Assembly (NCBI RefSeq): GCF_020707215.1
Contig: NZ_JAJFET010000007.1
Span: forward strand, 62,001-126,000
Direction of reading: 5' to 3'
DNA from: Sphingomonas sp. PL-96
Lineage (GTDB): Bacteria; Pseudomonadota; Alphaproteobacteria; Sphingomonadales; Sphingomonadaceae
DNA length: 64,000 nt
Position numbers and translations under genes: made by a program. Below the pieces are notes generated by a model. That model was not told where the DNA came from and did no database searches. It saw nothing but the letters and a program-made list of their open reading frames with translations. Shown in pieces: positions 1 to 9,448 of the stretch. The stretch's first letter is position 1. Each line of letters begins with the position of its first letter.

Positions 1-546
1 CGGCTGGGCGAATGGGTGCTGCGTCGGGCCTGTGCCGAGGCGGCGCGCTGGCCCCAGCCGCTGCGGGTGGCGGTCAACCTGTCGCCGGTGCAGCTCATGC
101 ACGTCGATCTGGTGCAGGTCGTCACCTCCGCGCTGCTGGAAAGCGGCCTGCCCGCCCATCGCCTCGAACTGGAGGTGACGGAAACCGCCTTCATCGCGGA
201 CAAGGCGCGCGCGCTGCACGTCCTGCGGCAGATCAAGGAGCTGGGCGTGTCGATCGCGATCGACGATTTCGGCACCGGCTATTCCTCGCTCGACACCCTC
301 AACTCCTTCCCGTTCGACAAGATCAAGATCGACCGGTCCTTTCTGCTGAACTCGGATACCAACCACCAGGCGCGCGCCATCATCCGCGCCGTGCTCGCGC
401 TCGGCCACAGCCTGGACGTACCGGTGCTGGCGGAAGGGTTGGAGACCGACGCCCAGCTTCGCCTGTTGCGCGACGAGGGCTGTGACGAGGCGCAGGGATT
501 TCTATGGGGCCGGCCAATGCCCCTGCCGGAGCCGGTCCCCGAGTAG
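1..546 (+). CDS. EAL-domain cyclic-di-GMP phosphodiesterase, 3' part only
   Basis: The frame is open from base 1, so the gene begins before the window; 181 residues remain. They form most of an EAL domain, which hydrolyses cyclic-di-GMP to pGpG and so lowers the signal that favours biofilm over motility. The residues expected of an active enzyme are visible: Asn in VNLSPVQL (about residue 26), Glu in LEVTET, the Asp pair in IDDFGTGYSS, Lys in KIKIDRSF, Glu in LAEGLE and Gln in QGFLWGRP. The name-giving EAL motif and any GGDEF, PAS or membrane part lie outside. The domain runs almost to the stop, so it is the C-terminal module of a longer protein, commonly GGDEF-EAL. Activity is inferred from motifs only. 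Confidence 0.93.
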   Translation, partial: RLGEWVLRRACAEAARWPQPLRVAVNLSPVQLMHVDLVQVVTSALLESGLPAHRLELEVTETAFIADKARALHVLRQIKELGVSIAIDDFGTGYSSLDTLNSFPFDKIKIDRSFLLNSDTNHQARAIIRAVLALGHSLDVPVLAEGLETDAQLRLLRDEGCDEAQGFLWGRPMPLPEPVPE

Positions 547-646
547 CACCGGAACTGCGGCGGGTCCGCTTGCTGCCGGATCCGCTCCAGACTTCCTTGT
601 TCGTCGCAGTTTCCGAGCCGGCAAGTGATTCACCTGCCTCGACGGT

Positions 647-1333
647 CTAGGAAGCCGAGGCGCCCTGGGTCAGCGCATGAACCCGCAGGCGCGGGAACAC
701 CTCTTCCAGCGGCTTGGTATCGGGCAGCACATAGACATAGCCACCCTTTCTGCTGAACTGCGGGCGCAGGAACTTGCCGTAAAAGGCCTTGGGCACGTTG
801 ATGCAGCCAAAGGTGATACGGTTGTCGTCGGGCGTCGCCGACAGCATCCGCTCGCGCCGCCGATCCTTCTTGGCCGCGTCCGCCGGGATCGTGTGCATCG
901 CCACCGAAGTGGCATAGTCCACCCACAGGATCCGCTCCTTCCGGAACGGGATCCCGAACTTGGCGAGAAAGCGTCCGGCGGGCGTCGTCTTTTCAGCCGG
1001 GCCAATCTCGGCCAGCTTCTTGCTGCCGACACCGGCGGTCGCCTCGTCTCCGGCCGCGATGCCGATCAGCACCGGGACCTGGTCCAGCGGCTTGCCCTTG
1101 GCGTCGAACAGCAGCAGCGTCGCATTCTGCTTGTCGACGATCGCGTAAGGAAGCGCGTGATTGTCGCCCGACGCGGCGATCCAATCGGCGACACGGGTCG
1201 CTGCCTCGGAAATGATGGTGCCGGTTTCGGCCTCGGCCGGCGCTTCCACGCGAGGGGGCTCGGGTGGGCGCGCACTTGCCGCAGCCGGAGCGACCAGCGC
1301 GATCCCCGCCAGCGCCCGAAGAACAAAGGTCAT
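647..1333 (-). CDS. Secreted L,D-transpeptidase-like (YkuD-fold) protein
   Basis: A 228-residue protein with an N-terminal signal peptide (hydrophobic stretch to about residue 21, ending AAASARP). The body resembles YkuD or ErfK L,D-transpeptidases, which crosslink peptidoglycan or attach proteins to it in the periplasm. The likely catalytic Cys is residue 177 in RITFGCINVP, with a His 30 residues earlier in VAMHTIP. The usual core is SHGC followed by an Arg; here it reads TFGC followed by Ile-Asn, so this belongs to a divergent subgroup. I chose the ATG at 1333 because the signal peptide follows it directly; the open frame to 1582 upstream has no convincing start. No operon partner is evident: the next gene is also on the minus strand but 70 bp away. 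Confidence 0.8.
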   Translation of the reverse strand: MTFVLRALAGIALVAPAAASARPPEPPRVEAPAEAETGTIISEAATRVADWIAASGDNHALPYAIVDKQNATLLLFDAKGKPLDQVPVLIGIAAGDEATAGVGSKKLAEIGPAEKTTPAGRFLAKFGIPFRKERILWVDYATSVAMHTIPADAAKKDRRRERMLSATPDDNRITFGCINVPKAFYGKFLRPQFSRKGGYVYVLPDTKPLEEVFPRLRVHALTQGASAS

Positions 1334-1403
1334 GGATTGAAGATACTCGAAATCCGGCCGTCCCCAAGGGGACGACCGGATGATGATACACAGGTGCAGG
1401 CGA

Positions 1404-1712
1404 TCAGTTGCGGGGGCGCTTGGGGCGCGACTCCTGCGCCTGCAACCGCTGCTCGACGCCGTCGACACGGCCGTTGAGCTGGTCGAGACGCTGGCCGCTG
1501 GCCTGCAGCTGGCCCGATGCCGCCTGCGCCTCGGCCAGCGCCGCCTTGGCGGTGCCGTCGGTCTCCTGGAGCCGCGCCTCAAGCGTATCGACCCGCTGGC
1601 TCACGGGCGCAATCTGCTCGCGCACATAGGATTTGGTCGCGCACCCACTGAGCCCGACGCCACCCACCAGGATGAGCATCGCGGGCACGAACTTTGAGGC
1701 AACAGAGGACAT
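1404..1712 (-). CDS. Small coiled-coil lipoprotein (Lpp-like)
   Basis: A 102-residue protein. The N terminus is a lipoprotein signal with lipobox LSGC near residue 24, so the mature protein starts at that Cys and is lipid-anchored. The rest (residues about 30-95) is rich in Ala, Gln, Leu and Glu with a heptad-like pattern (VSQRVDTLEARLQ, RLDQLNGRVDGVEQRLQ), indicating a long coiled coil as in murein lipoprotein Lpp or the alanine-zipper proteins. The start at 1712 is chosen because the signal peptide begins there; the longer open frame to 1823 gives an implausible leader. About 130 bp upstream of the start lies the array of three identical palindromes at 1840-1893, which may control it. Exact function unknown. 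Confidence 0.75.
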   Translation of the reverse strand: MSSVASKFVPAMLILVGGVGLSGCATKSYVREQIAPVSQRVDTLEARLQETDGTAKAALAEAQAASGQLQASGQRLDQLNGRVDGVEQRLQAQESRPKRPRN

Positions 1713-1839
1713 CGCATTTCTTTCGTCGTTGATCCGTAGCAACAACAAAGCTGAGCGCTGGGCGTTCAACAATCCGTATGTGTTCGGATGTGCATCTTCT
1801 TCGATGAAGCGACGCTGTTGCACATCTCCAACACTTTCC

Positions 1840-1893
1840 TGAACAGTTGTTCATCTACCTGAACGACTGTTCATCTACCTGAACATATGTTCA
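1840..1893. promoter_or_regulatory. Array of three 14-bp palindromes with 20-bp period
   Basis: Three copies of TGAAC-N4-GTTCA occupy 1840-1853, 1860-1873 and 1880-1893. The four central bases differ (AGTT, GACT, ATAT) while the arms are invariant, and the first two copies are followed by the same ATCTAC. The period is exactly 20 bp, close to two helical turns, so a dimeric repressor could bind all three on one DNA face. The array lies upstream of the lipoprotein gene (start 1712) and just behind the end of the gene at 1921-2559. This is the pattern of a multi-operator regulatory site; the protein that reads it is not identifiable here. Confidence 0.6.
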
Positions 1894-1920
1894 TCTGGCA
1901 GATGCGCTCCGGGGATTACC

Positions 1921-2559
1921 TTACCACCTGAGCTTGCGCCCCGAGCCGCCGGCGAAGGGATCGAGCGGGATTGAGCCGGACGATCGCTCTTCCGCGGCAG
2001 CCTTCCCCGCCGGCTTCTCCCGCTGCGCCTCGACGCACCGGCGCAGTTCGGCAACCGCTGCGCCGCTTCCCGTCAGGTTGAGTCGCTCCACGGGCACGTC
2101 ACCGCGAAAGATGTCCAGGCTGGGCGATGCCGCAAACAGATTCGGGAATTTCGCACCGAAGTTCGTCACGAACCCCTGCTTGCCCGCCGAGGCAAGCCCG
2201 ACCGCAAAATGCTTCGGAAAGCTGCCCTTGGCCAAGCGGAAGGTGAGTTCCAGCCGCTCCTTGGGCTCGATCGACCAATTGGCGTTGAGCACCGTCAAAT
2301 GGTTGGTGCCATCGACCTCCAGCCCCAGCAACAGCGTCGTGTGCCCGGTGCGGTCGAACTCCCGCGTCACGAAGCAGCCCTCGCCATCCCGGCTCGCCGC
2401 CACCGTCCAACCGCCGACATCGCGCGTGGTGTAGTCGCGGGCGACCGCCTGCGTGCTCGCGAATAGCGCGGCGGCGCCAAGCACCGCCACCGTGAGGGCA
2501 GACTCCGGCCGTAGCGTGGCGCTGAGGGGTCCGAAGGGGTGTGACGTTGCCATGCGCAT
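1921..2559 (-). CDS. Hypothetical secreted protein
   Basis: A 212-residue protein with a hydrophobic segment at about residues 20-40 (LTVAVLGAAALFASTQAVA), followed by the likely cleavage site AVARD, so it is probably exported. The mature part begins YTTRDVGGWTVAASRDGEGCFVTREF, shown here only as its two ends (YTTRDVGGWTV, CFVTREF), and contains two Cys, one near the N terminus and one in ELRRCVEAQ, which could form a disulfide. The C terminus is basic and Gly/Ser-rich. I do not recognise a family. Two in-frame ATGs (2559 and 2553) are possible starts; the outer one is given. It stands between the regulator at 2668-4584 and the palindrome array, both on the same strand side. Confidence 0.6.
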   Translation of the reverse strand: MRMATSHPFGPLSATLRPESALTVAVLGAAALFASTQAVARDYTTRDVGGWTVAASRDGEGCFVTREFDRTGHTTLLLGLEVDGTNHLTVLNANWSIEPKERLELTFRLAKGSFPKHFAVGLASAGKQGFVTNFGAKFPNLFAASPSLDIFRGDVPVERLNLTGSGAAVAELRRCVEAQREKPAGKAAAEERSSGSIPLDPFAGGSGRKLRW

Positions 2560-2667
2560 CCTTCTCCAACGCGGTCAAGCCGGCGGTGTACCGACTGCAA
2601 TAGCCGTTGCCCGCCGGCCTTGAAGAGACACTGAACGAAGAACGCCGCCAATCGCTTCCCGCCGGAG

Positions 2668-4584
2668 TCAGCGGCCATAGTGCATCCAGCCGCCGGGCGT
2701 GACCGGACAGGGCCGACTTAGCCCAGGTTCGGCGCAGAAGTCAGGACGCCCGCGAAGCCGCACCCTGGCCTGCGTCAACCCCTGCTGCCGCAAGAAGCGG
2801 GGAAAACGGGCATCCGCACGGAACGGCTCCATAAACCCTTCGAACCACGCCCGGCTGAACCCGGCATCCGCAGGTAGAGCCGCAGCGATGCGATAGGCCT
2901 CGTCGAGCCGCCGGAGCTGGACCAGCTGGCGGATAGCGGTGACCTGCGCCTCAAGCGGCGCGCCGGACGCGTGTGCCAGGATCGTTTGCACCGCTCCTTG
3001 TGTTTGGCCCGGATCGATCCGCGCGTTCAGGAACGCCCGCCACAGTATCGAAAAGGGCGGCCGGTAACCGGAATCACCTCCCGAACTGTCCAGCACCGCC
3101 AGCGCCTGGCGCGCATCGCCCCAGCGCGCGATCGTCTCGAAGCGCACATAGCTGGTGGCCGGCTCGCCCGGCCAGGACCGGCGCGCGTCGTCCAGCAGGT
3201 TGAGCGCGTCCGGAACACGGCCGTTGAACGCGTAGGTTTCGGCCAGCGTTGCGACCGTCCCCGGCGAAAGCGTATCGAGCGCCAGGGCACGCTCGCATTC
3301 GGACTGGCCGTCGGCTCCGAAGCCAAGGCTTCGCAGGACCATGCAGCGGGGCGCTCGCAACTCGGCCGAGACCGGATCCGCGGCAATCCCGCGCCGCAGG
3401 ATCGCGTCCTTGTCGGGGAGTTGCGCGGCGGTGAACGGGATCACGGCCGCGAGCGCACCATAGGCGCTGCCGATATGAGGGTCGTCCCTGAGCGCCTGAC
3501 GCGCCTGGGCAACCGCTTCGCGCTTCAGGCGGTCGCGCTGCTCGGGGCCTGCCCCCGAAGGAGCCAGCCGAGCCAGAACGTTGGCATACATGCCGCGCGC
3601 CTGAGCGAAACGGGGCGCCCCCTCGACGAGCCGGGCAAGCACCGGCCGCGCAGCGGACCAATCGCTGTTGTACGTCTCGCACGCGGCCAAAAACGGCCGA
3701 AGCGTTGCCAAGTCGGTGCCCGCGGGTCTCCGCGATCGGGCGCCAAAGGCACACACCAGCACTTCCCCGGTGCGAACGGCCATCTGCTGTCGAAGACTCG
3801 CCAGCTCCTGGGCGGGGGCGGAGAAATCCCGCGACCACAGGATCTGCCGGGCGCCGTCGATCAGGCGGACGGCGACGTGCCACGCGCGACCGTCGTTCTG
3901 GACCTCCCCGGCAAAAATATAGTCCGCAGGCGCAGTCGCAGGATCGCGCGCATCGCTGATTACGATCGTCGAGTTGTTCGCCACGCCGAGGCGGGACAGC
4001 TCGCTGGCCAGGTTCTGGCTTAGTAGCCGCGCTACCGGATTGTTTCCGATCACCCGCAAGGGCTCAATCCTGACCCGTGTCCCGCTGGCGTCCGGGCGCT
4101 GCAGGAACCAGATACTTGCGATCACCGCCGCCGCCACGGCTCCCAGCCCTGCGAAGCGCCAGCTGGAATTGCGCCAAAAGACCCATTCAATAGCCTCCGT
4201 GTCGCCCTGCACCGCGGGTTGGCGCTCGCTCGGCGGCGGCTCCTCGCCCGCCGGTTCGTCTTTGACCGGCGCCAGGAAGCGATAGCCCCGGCCATACACC
4301 GCCCCGATGAAGCGCGGCGCCTTGGAATCGTCACCCAGCGCGCGGCGGAGTTCCTTGATCACCGAGGTAAGCGCCGACTCGGACACGCGCGCGCCGTCCC
4401 AGACGGTTTCGAACAACTCTTCCTTGGTCAGCAGGCGCCCGCGCATGGCGGCCAAGGCCCGAAGGACTCTGAATGCCTTGTTGCCGATCCGGATTGGCCC
4501 GCCAGGTCCGATCAGACGCTCGTCCGCCAGATCCAACAGGAATTCGCCGAACCGGACGCGGACAGGCTCTACCGTGTTGGCCAT
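2668..4584 (-). CDS. CadC-like membrane-bound winged-helix regulator with TPR-like C terminus
   Basis: A 638-residue protein. Residues about 8-105 form an OmpR/PhoB-type winged helix (RIGNKAFRVLRALAAM, ELFETVWDGARVSESALTS, VYGRGYRFLAPV) as in CadC and ToxR. One membrane helix follows at about residues 145-163 (FAGLGAVAAAVIASIWF), then a large periplasmic part with Ala/Arg-rich helical repeats resembling TPRs. Such proteins sense a periplasmic signal and bind DNA without a phosphorelay. A GTG at 4587 immediately precedes the ATG at 4584; the ATG is chosen. It is divergent from the TonB-C-like gene at 4789, and the perfect palindrome at 4680-4706 lies between them, a plausible binding site, though that link is inference. 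Confidence 0.85.
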   Translation of the reverse strand: MANTVEPVRVRFGEFLLDLADERLIGPGGPIRIGNKAFRVLRALAAMRGRLLTKEELFETVWDGARVSESALTSVIKELRRALGDDSKAPRFIGAVYGRGYRFLAPVKDEPAGEEPPPSERQPAVQGDTEAIEWVFWRNSSWRFAGLGAVAAAVIASIWFLQRPDASGTRVRIEPLRVIGNNPVARLLSQNLASELSRLGVANNSTIVISDARDPATAPADYIFAGEVQNDGRAWHVAVRLIDGARQILWSRDFSAPAQELASLRQQMAVRTGEVLVCAFGARSRRPAGTDLATLRPFLAACETYNSDWSAARPVLARLVEGAPRFAQARGMYANVLARLAPSGAGPEQRDRLKREAVAQARQALRDDPHIGSAYGALAAVIPFTAAQLPDKDAILRRGIAADPVSAELRAPRCMVLRSLGFGADGQSECERALALDTLSPGTVATLAETYAFNGRVPDALNLLDDARRSWPGEPATSYVRFETIARWGDARQALAVLDSSGGDSGYRPPFSILWRAFLNARIDPGQTQGAVQTILAHASGAPLEAQVTAIRQLVQLRRLDEAYRIAAALPADAGFSRAWFEGFMEPFRADARFPRFLRQQGLTQARVRLRGRPDFCAEPGLSRPCPVTPGGWMHYGR

Positions 4585-4679
4585 CACGTGCCCCAGGGTA
4601 CCTCGGTCACGGGAAACCTACACCCTGTCGCTCGACAAAGCACGCCGGACGCGTGGGCGCGAACCGCGGCGACAATTTT

Positions 4680-4706
4680 GGAAACATGCTGGCTCAGCAT
4701 GTTTCC
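4680..4706. promoter_or_regulatory. Perfect 27-bp palindrome, candidate operator
   Basis: GGAAACATGCTG (4680-4691) and its exact reverse complement CAGCATGTTTCC (4695-4706) flank a GCT spacer. It lies in the divergent gap between the CadC-like regulator (start 4584) and the TonB-C-like gene (start 4789), about 95 and 83 bp from the two starts. There is no T-run on either side, so a terminator is unlikely and an operator read by a dimer is the simplest explanation. Confidence 0.55.
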
Positions 4707-4788
4707 CGCAGCTTGCCGGGATCGCAAGCGCGTCTGGACGTAGGAATCAGAGCACCGGCGCAAAGCCGTGCATCCGGAGTATGCAGCC

Positions 4789-5304
4789 ATGCTGAAGTTC
4801 GTCGTTTGTACGGCGGCTCTTGCCGCTACCGTCGTCACGCCCGCACCCGGTCTCGCTCGGCAGCAGGAACAAGGCATTGTCATCGTCGCCGAGCCCGTGA
4901 CGCTCTCCACCTGGTCGCAGCGCACCACCAAGCTGCTCGAGCGCCATATGGTATATCCGCACTATATGCTCGGCGCGCTGCCCCGCGAAGGAGTAGTTCG
5001 GGTGAGCTTCTTGTGCAGCGAAACGGGCAAACCCAAGTCCGTCGCCATCGCCGATTCGTCTGGATTTTCCGAGCTCGACGCTGCCGCGCTGCGTGCGGTT
5101 CGGATGATCCCGACCCTGCACCCGCTCCCCCAGGGGCTGAAGCACGATCAACGCTACCAGGCCGTGCTGCTGTTTGCGACCAGCCAGGCGAGTCACGATC
5201 GGCAGCTCGTCGGGATCCCTGAGGATGCCGCGCGCCGCAACGCCTGGTTCGGCGATGGCGGCACGCCGATCGCGCTGGGCGTGAGCCTGATGCCGGTGGG
5301 GTGA
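4789..5304 (+). CDS. Secreted TonB C-terminal-like protein
   Basis: A 171-residue protein. A signal peptide covers about residues 1-24 (FVVCTAALAATVVTPAPGLA). The rest contains a TonB C-terminal-like fold: GVVRVSFLCSETGKPKSVAI, then SGFSELDAAALRAVRMIP, the two strand-helix signatures of that domain. TonB proper has an N-terminal anchor and a Pro-rich spacer; both are missing, so this is a stand-alone periplasmic domain, not an energy transducer in the usual sense. The ATG at 4789 has GGAG 10 bases upstream and starts directly with the signal peptide; a GTG at 4768 is less likely. It is divergent from the membrane-bound regulator at 2668-4584. Confidence 0.75.
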   Translation: MLKFVVCTAALAATVVTPAPGLARQQEQGIVIVAEPVTLSTWSQRTTKLLERHMVYPHYMLGALPREGVVRVSFLCSETGKPKSVAIADSSGFSELDAAALRAVRMIPTLHPLPQGLKHDQRYQAVLLFATSQASHDRQLVGIPEDAARRNAWFGDGGTPIALGVSLMPVG

Positions 5305-5449
5305 TCGCCGCGCCAGACGGCGTCCCAGCCCGCGGCACGGCTGCGGCCAGGATGTGATCTACCGCCGATGCCCTTGCGGTGTCGGCGGCCGTCGCGGGGA
5401 TCCCTGAGCTGGACCGGAGCGCGAGCGCCGGTGCCGTCGGCCGCAGTCC

Positions 5450-7804
5450 TTACTTCCCGACGCTTGCCACCGCTTCGCGATCGTCCCGAAGCCGCAGGTA
5501 CAGCGGCCCCTTGGGGATTTCCAAACTCGTACCCGTAAACCCTTCCGGCACGCGCACCGGCTGGGCGAAGCCGCGGTCGCTCGCCACGGCGTCCAGCAGG
5601 AACAGGTCGCTGCCGGTCAGCGTGCAGCGCTCCTGACCGTCGGCGCAGGCGATGGCGGCAATTCGCGGCAGCCGGACAAGGGTGCCGAGCGGCGCCCAGG
5701 GGCCGGCCGCATCGCCCTGCACCACCCGGAAGCGCAGCGGGCCATAGGCGGAGCCGCCCAGCGCCTCGGCGGGGGCGATGCTCGCGATCGCGATCGTTGC
5801 GTCCTGGAGCTTCACGGGCAGCAGCGTGGTCGCGCGGCCGTCCTCGGTCGCGACCTCCACCCGCTCGCTGCCGGAAAAGCGGGTCGAGCCCTGCCCCTTC
5901 AGCGCAAAGGTCAGCCGCGCGTCGTTGGGGATCACCGTGTCGCCATCGATGCGGATCGCCAGCCCCTCGCCGCCGCCGCGCGCGACGGTGCGACTCACCA
6001 CCGCCGCCATCGGCCGCTGCGCCTCCACCGTGCCGTCGATCGACAGGGTGCGCCCGTCCGCGAGCACGGCCTTTGCCTGGAACGGCTGGCCCGCGGCCGG
6101 CGCCGCCACCGGGGCGGCCGCGCGCAGCACCAACCGGTCGGCCTTGCCCTCGCGGCCCAGGTCCGCGGGCTCGAACACGGCATCGCCGATGGTGAGGCGC
6201 GTCACCTTCTCCAGCCGCGCGCCATAGAGCGTCGCCTCGGCATCGCCGGCGTGGAAGCGCAGGCGGTCGATCCGGCTCGCCTCGGCCAGCGCGGCGATCG
6301 CGATGCTCTCCGGCTGGGGCATGCCCTGCTGCTCGACCAGCAGCGTCAGCTTGCCGGGCTTCGCCTTGGCCAGCGGCAGGGTGGCGGCGATGCTGCCGTC
6401 GCCCGCAGCCTTCCACGCGACCTCCTGCACCGCGCCCGCCGCATCGCGCAGGGTCACGCGGGAAACGCAGGCGGCGGACCCGCCCTCCAGCGTCAGCGCA
6501 TTGTCGCGGCCGACCACGACGCCCGCGCCGTCACCCGCGATGCGCCAGCCGCCGCGCGGCGGCTGCAGGCGAAAGCTCGGCCCGTCCATCGGCGCAAAGC
6601 CCCAATTGCCGTGCAGCTGTGCCTCGACGGGCCCTTGCTGCCCCGCCAGCAGGTTGGTCGCGACGACATAGCCGCCGCGCAGCACGTCGGCGCGCGCCGG
6701 CAGGTCGACGGTGGCGCCGTTCGGCCCCTTGATCCGCAGCGCCATCGCATGGGCATAGTCGGTCGCGTACACCAGCGGGGCGCCGGTCACCGGCAGCACC
6801 AGCTCGCCCGGCGGCGCGCACAGCAACTGGTCGGCCCCGCTGCGCAGAAGCGGCGGATCGACGGCACGCACCGGCGGCAGGCCGACGACCATCACCGACT
6901 TGGGGCTGGCAAAGGAGGGCGCGGTGTTGAGCAGCAGCCCCGCGCGCTCGCCCTCGAGCTGCGCCAGCGCCGGGATATAGGTGAAGCGCGTCGTCTGGAA
7001 CGCGCCGAACAGCCGCGCCACGTCGCGCACCACGCCGATGTACGGGCTGTAATAGCCGTATCCGCCCTCGGGCGTCGCGGCGATCTGGAGCGCCAGGTCG
7101 GTTGGCGCCCCGACCAGCGTCTCGGTCAGCGAGGTGCGGGTGCCATCGGTCAGCAGCAGCGTATTCTCGCTCTGCCCCATGCAGGCGGCGCGCTGCTCGA
7201 CCGGCTGCTGCAGGCATTCCTCGCGCACCTTGATCGACAGGTTGCGGGTCAGCTGCTCGGTGCGCTGCGTAAGCTCCCCCGGCCGATGGCGCTCGGCATC
7301 CTGGATCCCGTCGAGGAACAGCTCCAGCCGCGCCCGATCGCGCGAGGCCTGAGAAAGCTCGATCGAGGCGCGCACGAAGGCTCCGGGCTGGCGCTGCACC
7401 GTGTCCACCACCGCGTCGAAGCCGCCGCCGGTTTCCGGCACCACGAACAGCACCAGCTGCTCGGCGCCCTTGGGCACCTCCAGGTCCAGGCTGCCCTTCT
7501 TGCGCTCCCAGCTCTCCGCCTTGAAGAACCAGCGCTTGGGCGGCGGGTTGGTGGCGCCGCGCAGGAAGGCGGCGACCAGCAGGTAGCGCACGCCCTGGCT
7601 CTCGGGCAGCTCGGCGGCGATCCGGACGCGGTCGCCCGCGGCGATGCTCGGCACCTTGGCGATCGGAAGCGTGACGGGACCGCGCGTGACGGACATGCGC
7701 AATGCCGGACCCGACAGGTCGAACTGCTGGTTCTCCGCGCACACCGCCGCAGGCAGCGCCATCGCCACCGCCGCCAGAAACGTCCCGATCCGCTGGAAAG
7801 TCAT
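5450..7804 (-). CDS. Large secreted protein of unknown function
   Basis: A 784-residue protein with a clear signal peptide (residues 1-26, ending PAAVCAENQ). The mature chain is rich in Val, Ala, Gly and Leu in short alternating stretches, suggesting many beta strands, and has several scattered Cys (such as EECLQQP, RAACMGQ, DQLLCAPPG, AIACADGQERCTL). There is no second hydrophobic helix, so it is probably periplasmic or outer-membrane associated rather than in the inner membrane. I recognise no catalytic motif or named family. The ATG at 7804 is preferred over a GTG at 7816 because GGAG lies 11 bases before it. It is monocistronic as far as seen; the neighbour at 7878-8408 on the same strand is 73 bp upstream. 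Confidence 0.7.
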   Translation of the reverse strand: MTFQRIGTFLAAVAMALPAAVCAENQQFDLSGPALRMSVTRGPVTLPIAKVPSIAAGDRVRIAAELPESQGVRYLLVAAFLRGATNPPPKRWFFKAESWERKKGSLDLEVPKGAEQLVLFVVPETGGGFDAVVDTVQRQPGAFVRASIELSQASRDRARLELFLDGIQDAERHRPGELTQRTEQLTRNLSIKVREECLQQPVEQRAACMGQSENTLLLTDGTRTSLTETLVGAPTDLALQIAATPEGGYGYYSPYIGVVRDVARLFGAFQTTRFTYIPALAQLEGERAGLLLNTAPSFASPKSVMVVGLPPVRAVDPPLLRSGADQLLCAPPGELVLPVTGAPLVYATDYAHAMALRIKGPNGATVDLPARADVLRGGYVVATNLLAGQQGPVEAQLHGNWGFAPMDGPSFRLQPPRGGWRIAGDGAGVVVGRDNALTLEGGSAACVSRVTLRDAAGAVQEVAWKAAGDGSIAATLPLAKAKPGKLTLLVEQQGMPQPESIAIAALAEASRIDRLRFHAGDAEATLYGARLEKVTRLTIGDAVFEPADLGREGKADRLVLRAAAPVAAPAAGQPFQAKAVLADGRTLSIDGTVEAQRPMAAVVSRTVARGGGEGLAIRIDGDTVIPNDARLTFALKGQGSTRFSGSERVEVATEDGRATTLLPVKLQDATIAIASIAPAEALGGSAYGPLRFRVVQGDAAGPWAPLGTLVRLPRIAAIACADGQERCTLTGSDLFLLDAVASDRGFAQPVRVPEGFTGTSLEIPKGPLYLRLRDDREAVASVGK

Positions 7805-7877
7805 GCGTACCGCCACTCCGATGCTCTGCCGCGCAGGCCCTGCGGACGCGCAGTGTCGATTTTAGGGCACACCCACG

Positions 7878-8408
7878 CTACCGCTGCGGCAACCCGCCCG
7901 CCGCCGCAGCCTGCGCAAGGTCTTCCTCTGCTTGCATGTCCAGCGCTTGGGTCGGCACTGCATAGAGCACGAGATCGCTCGCATAGAGCAGAAACAGGCG
8001 CGGCGTGCGCTGCCATGCGATATACTGGTTCCAGGGATAGGTAGTCACGCCGTGAGGCGTACGCCAGCAAATGCCGGCTGAGTCCCACGTTACCTCAACA
8101 GGGTGGTGCAGCATGCGTTGTTGCGTGAACAACCGGCGTGCGCGGCGGGGCAACAGGAGGAAATGGCCCCCGATCACGATGCTCAGACCTATCGTTCCCG
8201 CGAGCAGCGTCAACACGCCCAGCCAAGCCGCTTCCTGCAGCGGCTCGCCGGCCATCACGAAGAAAAGGAGGCTTGCGGTAAGCACCGCTGCCTGTAGCAG
8301 CGAGAGCCGAATGGCAAAACGTCGGGAACGCAGCTGGCGGACGAAGACAGTGCGTTGCATTGAGACGTAATCGTCCGCCGAAAGTGTGAATGCCGCAATC
8401 CCAGCCAT
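7878..8408 (-). CDS. YcxB-like membrane protein
   Basis: A 176-residue protein. Two membrane helices are evident at about residues 33-55 ([20 protein letters not shown]) and 62-87 ([20 protein letters not shown]). The following part, with [38 protein letters not shown] and [12 protein letters not shown], matches the YcxB-type domain found at the C terminus of small bacterial membrane proteins of unknown role. The start at 8408 is an ATG with a 70-bp gap to the divergent prs gene. Function cannot be stated. Confidence 0.75.
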   Translation of the reverse strand: MAGIAAFTLSADDYVSMQRTVFVRQLRSRRFAIRLSLLQAAVLTASLLFFVMAGEPLQEAAWLGVLTLLAGTIGLSIVIGGHFLLLPRRARRLFTQQRMLHHPVEVTWDSAGICWRTPHGVTTYPWNQYIAWQRTPRLFLLYASDLVLYAVPTQALDMQAEEDLAQAAAAGGLPQR

Positions 8409-8478
8409 CGCATTCCTCTTTCATCAAACCGTCACCGTGCCTAAGGAGCGCCGCATCGGTGGGCAACGAAAGTCGGTC

Positions 8479-9414
<936 letters not shown>

Positions 9415-9448
9415 GAGAGGGGGGAGGGGAAGCACTCCTCCTCCGCGG

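Noticed and set aside
1840..1893. Reading the triple palindrome as alphaproteobacterial LexA boxes
   Set aside because: That operator is a direct repeat GTTC-N7-GTTC; here the halves are inverted with a 4-base centre, and spacing between like halves is 16 bases.
5212..5409. A 12-bp direct repeat GGGATCCCTGAG at 5212 and 5398
   Set aside because: Only two copies, one inside a coding region, no further structure; likely chance.
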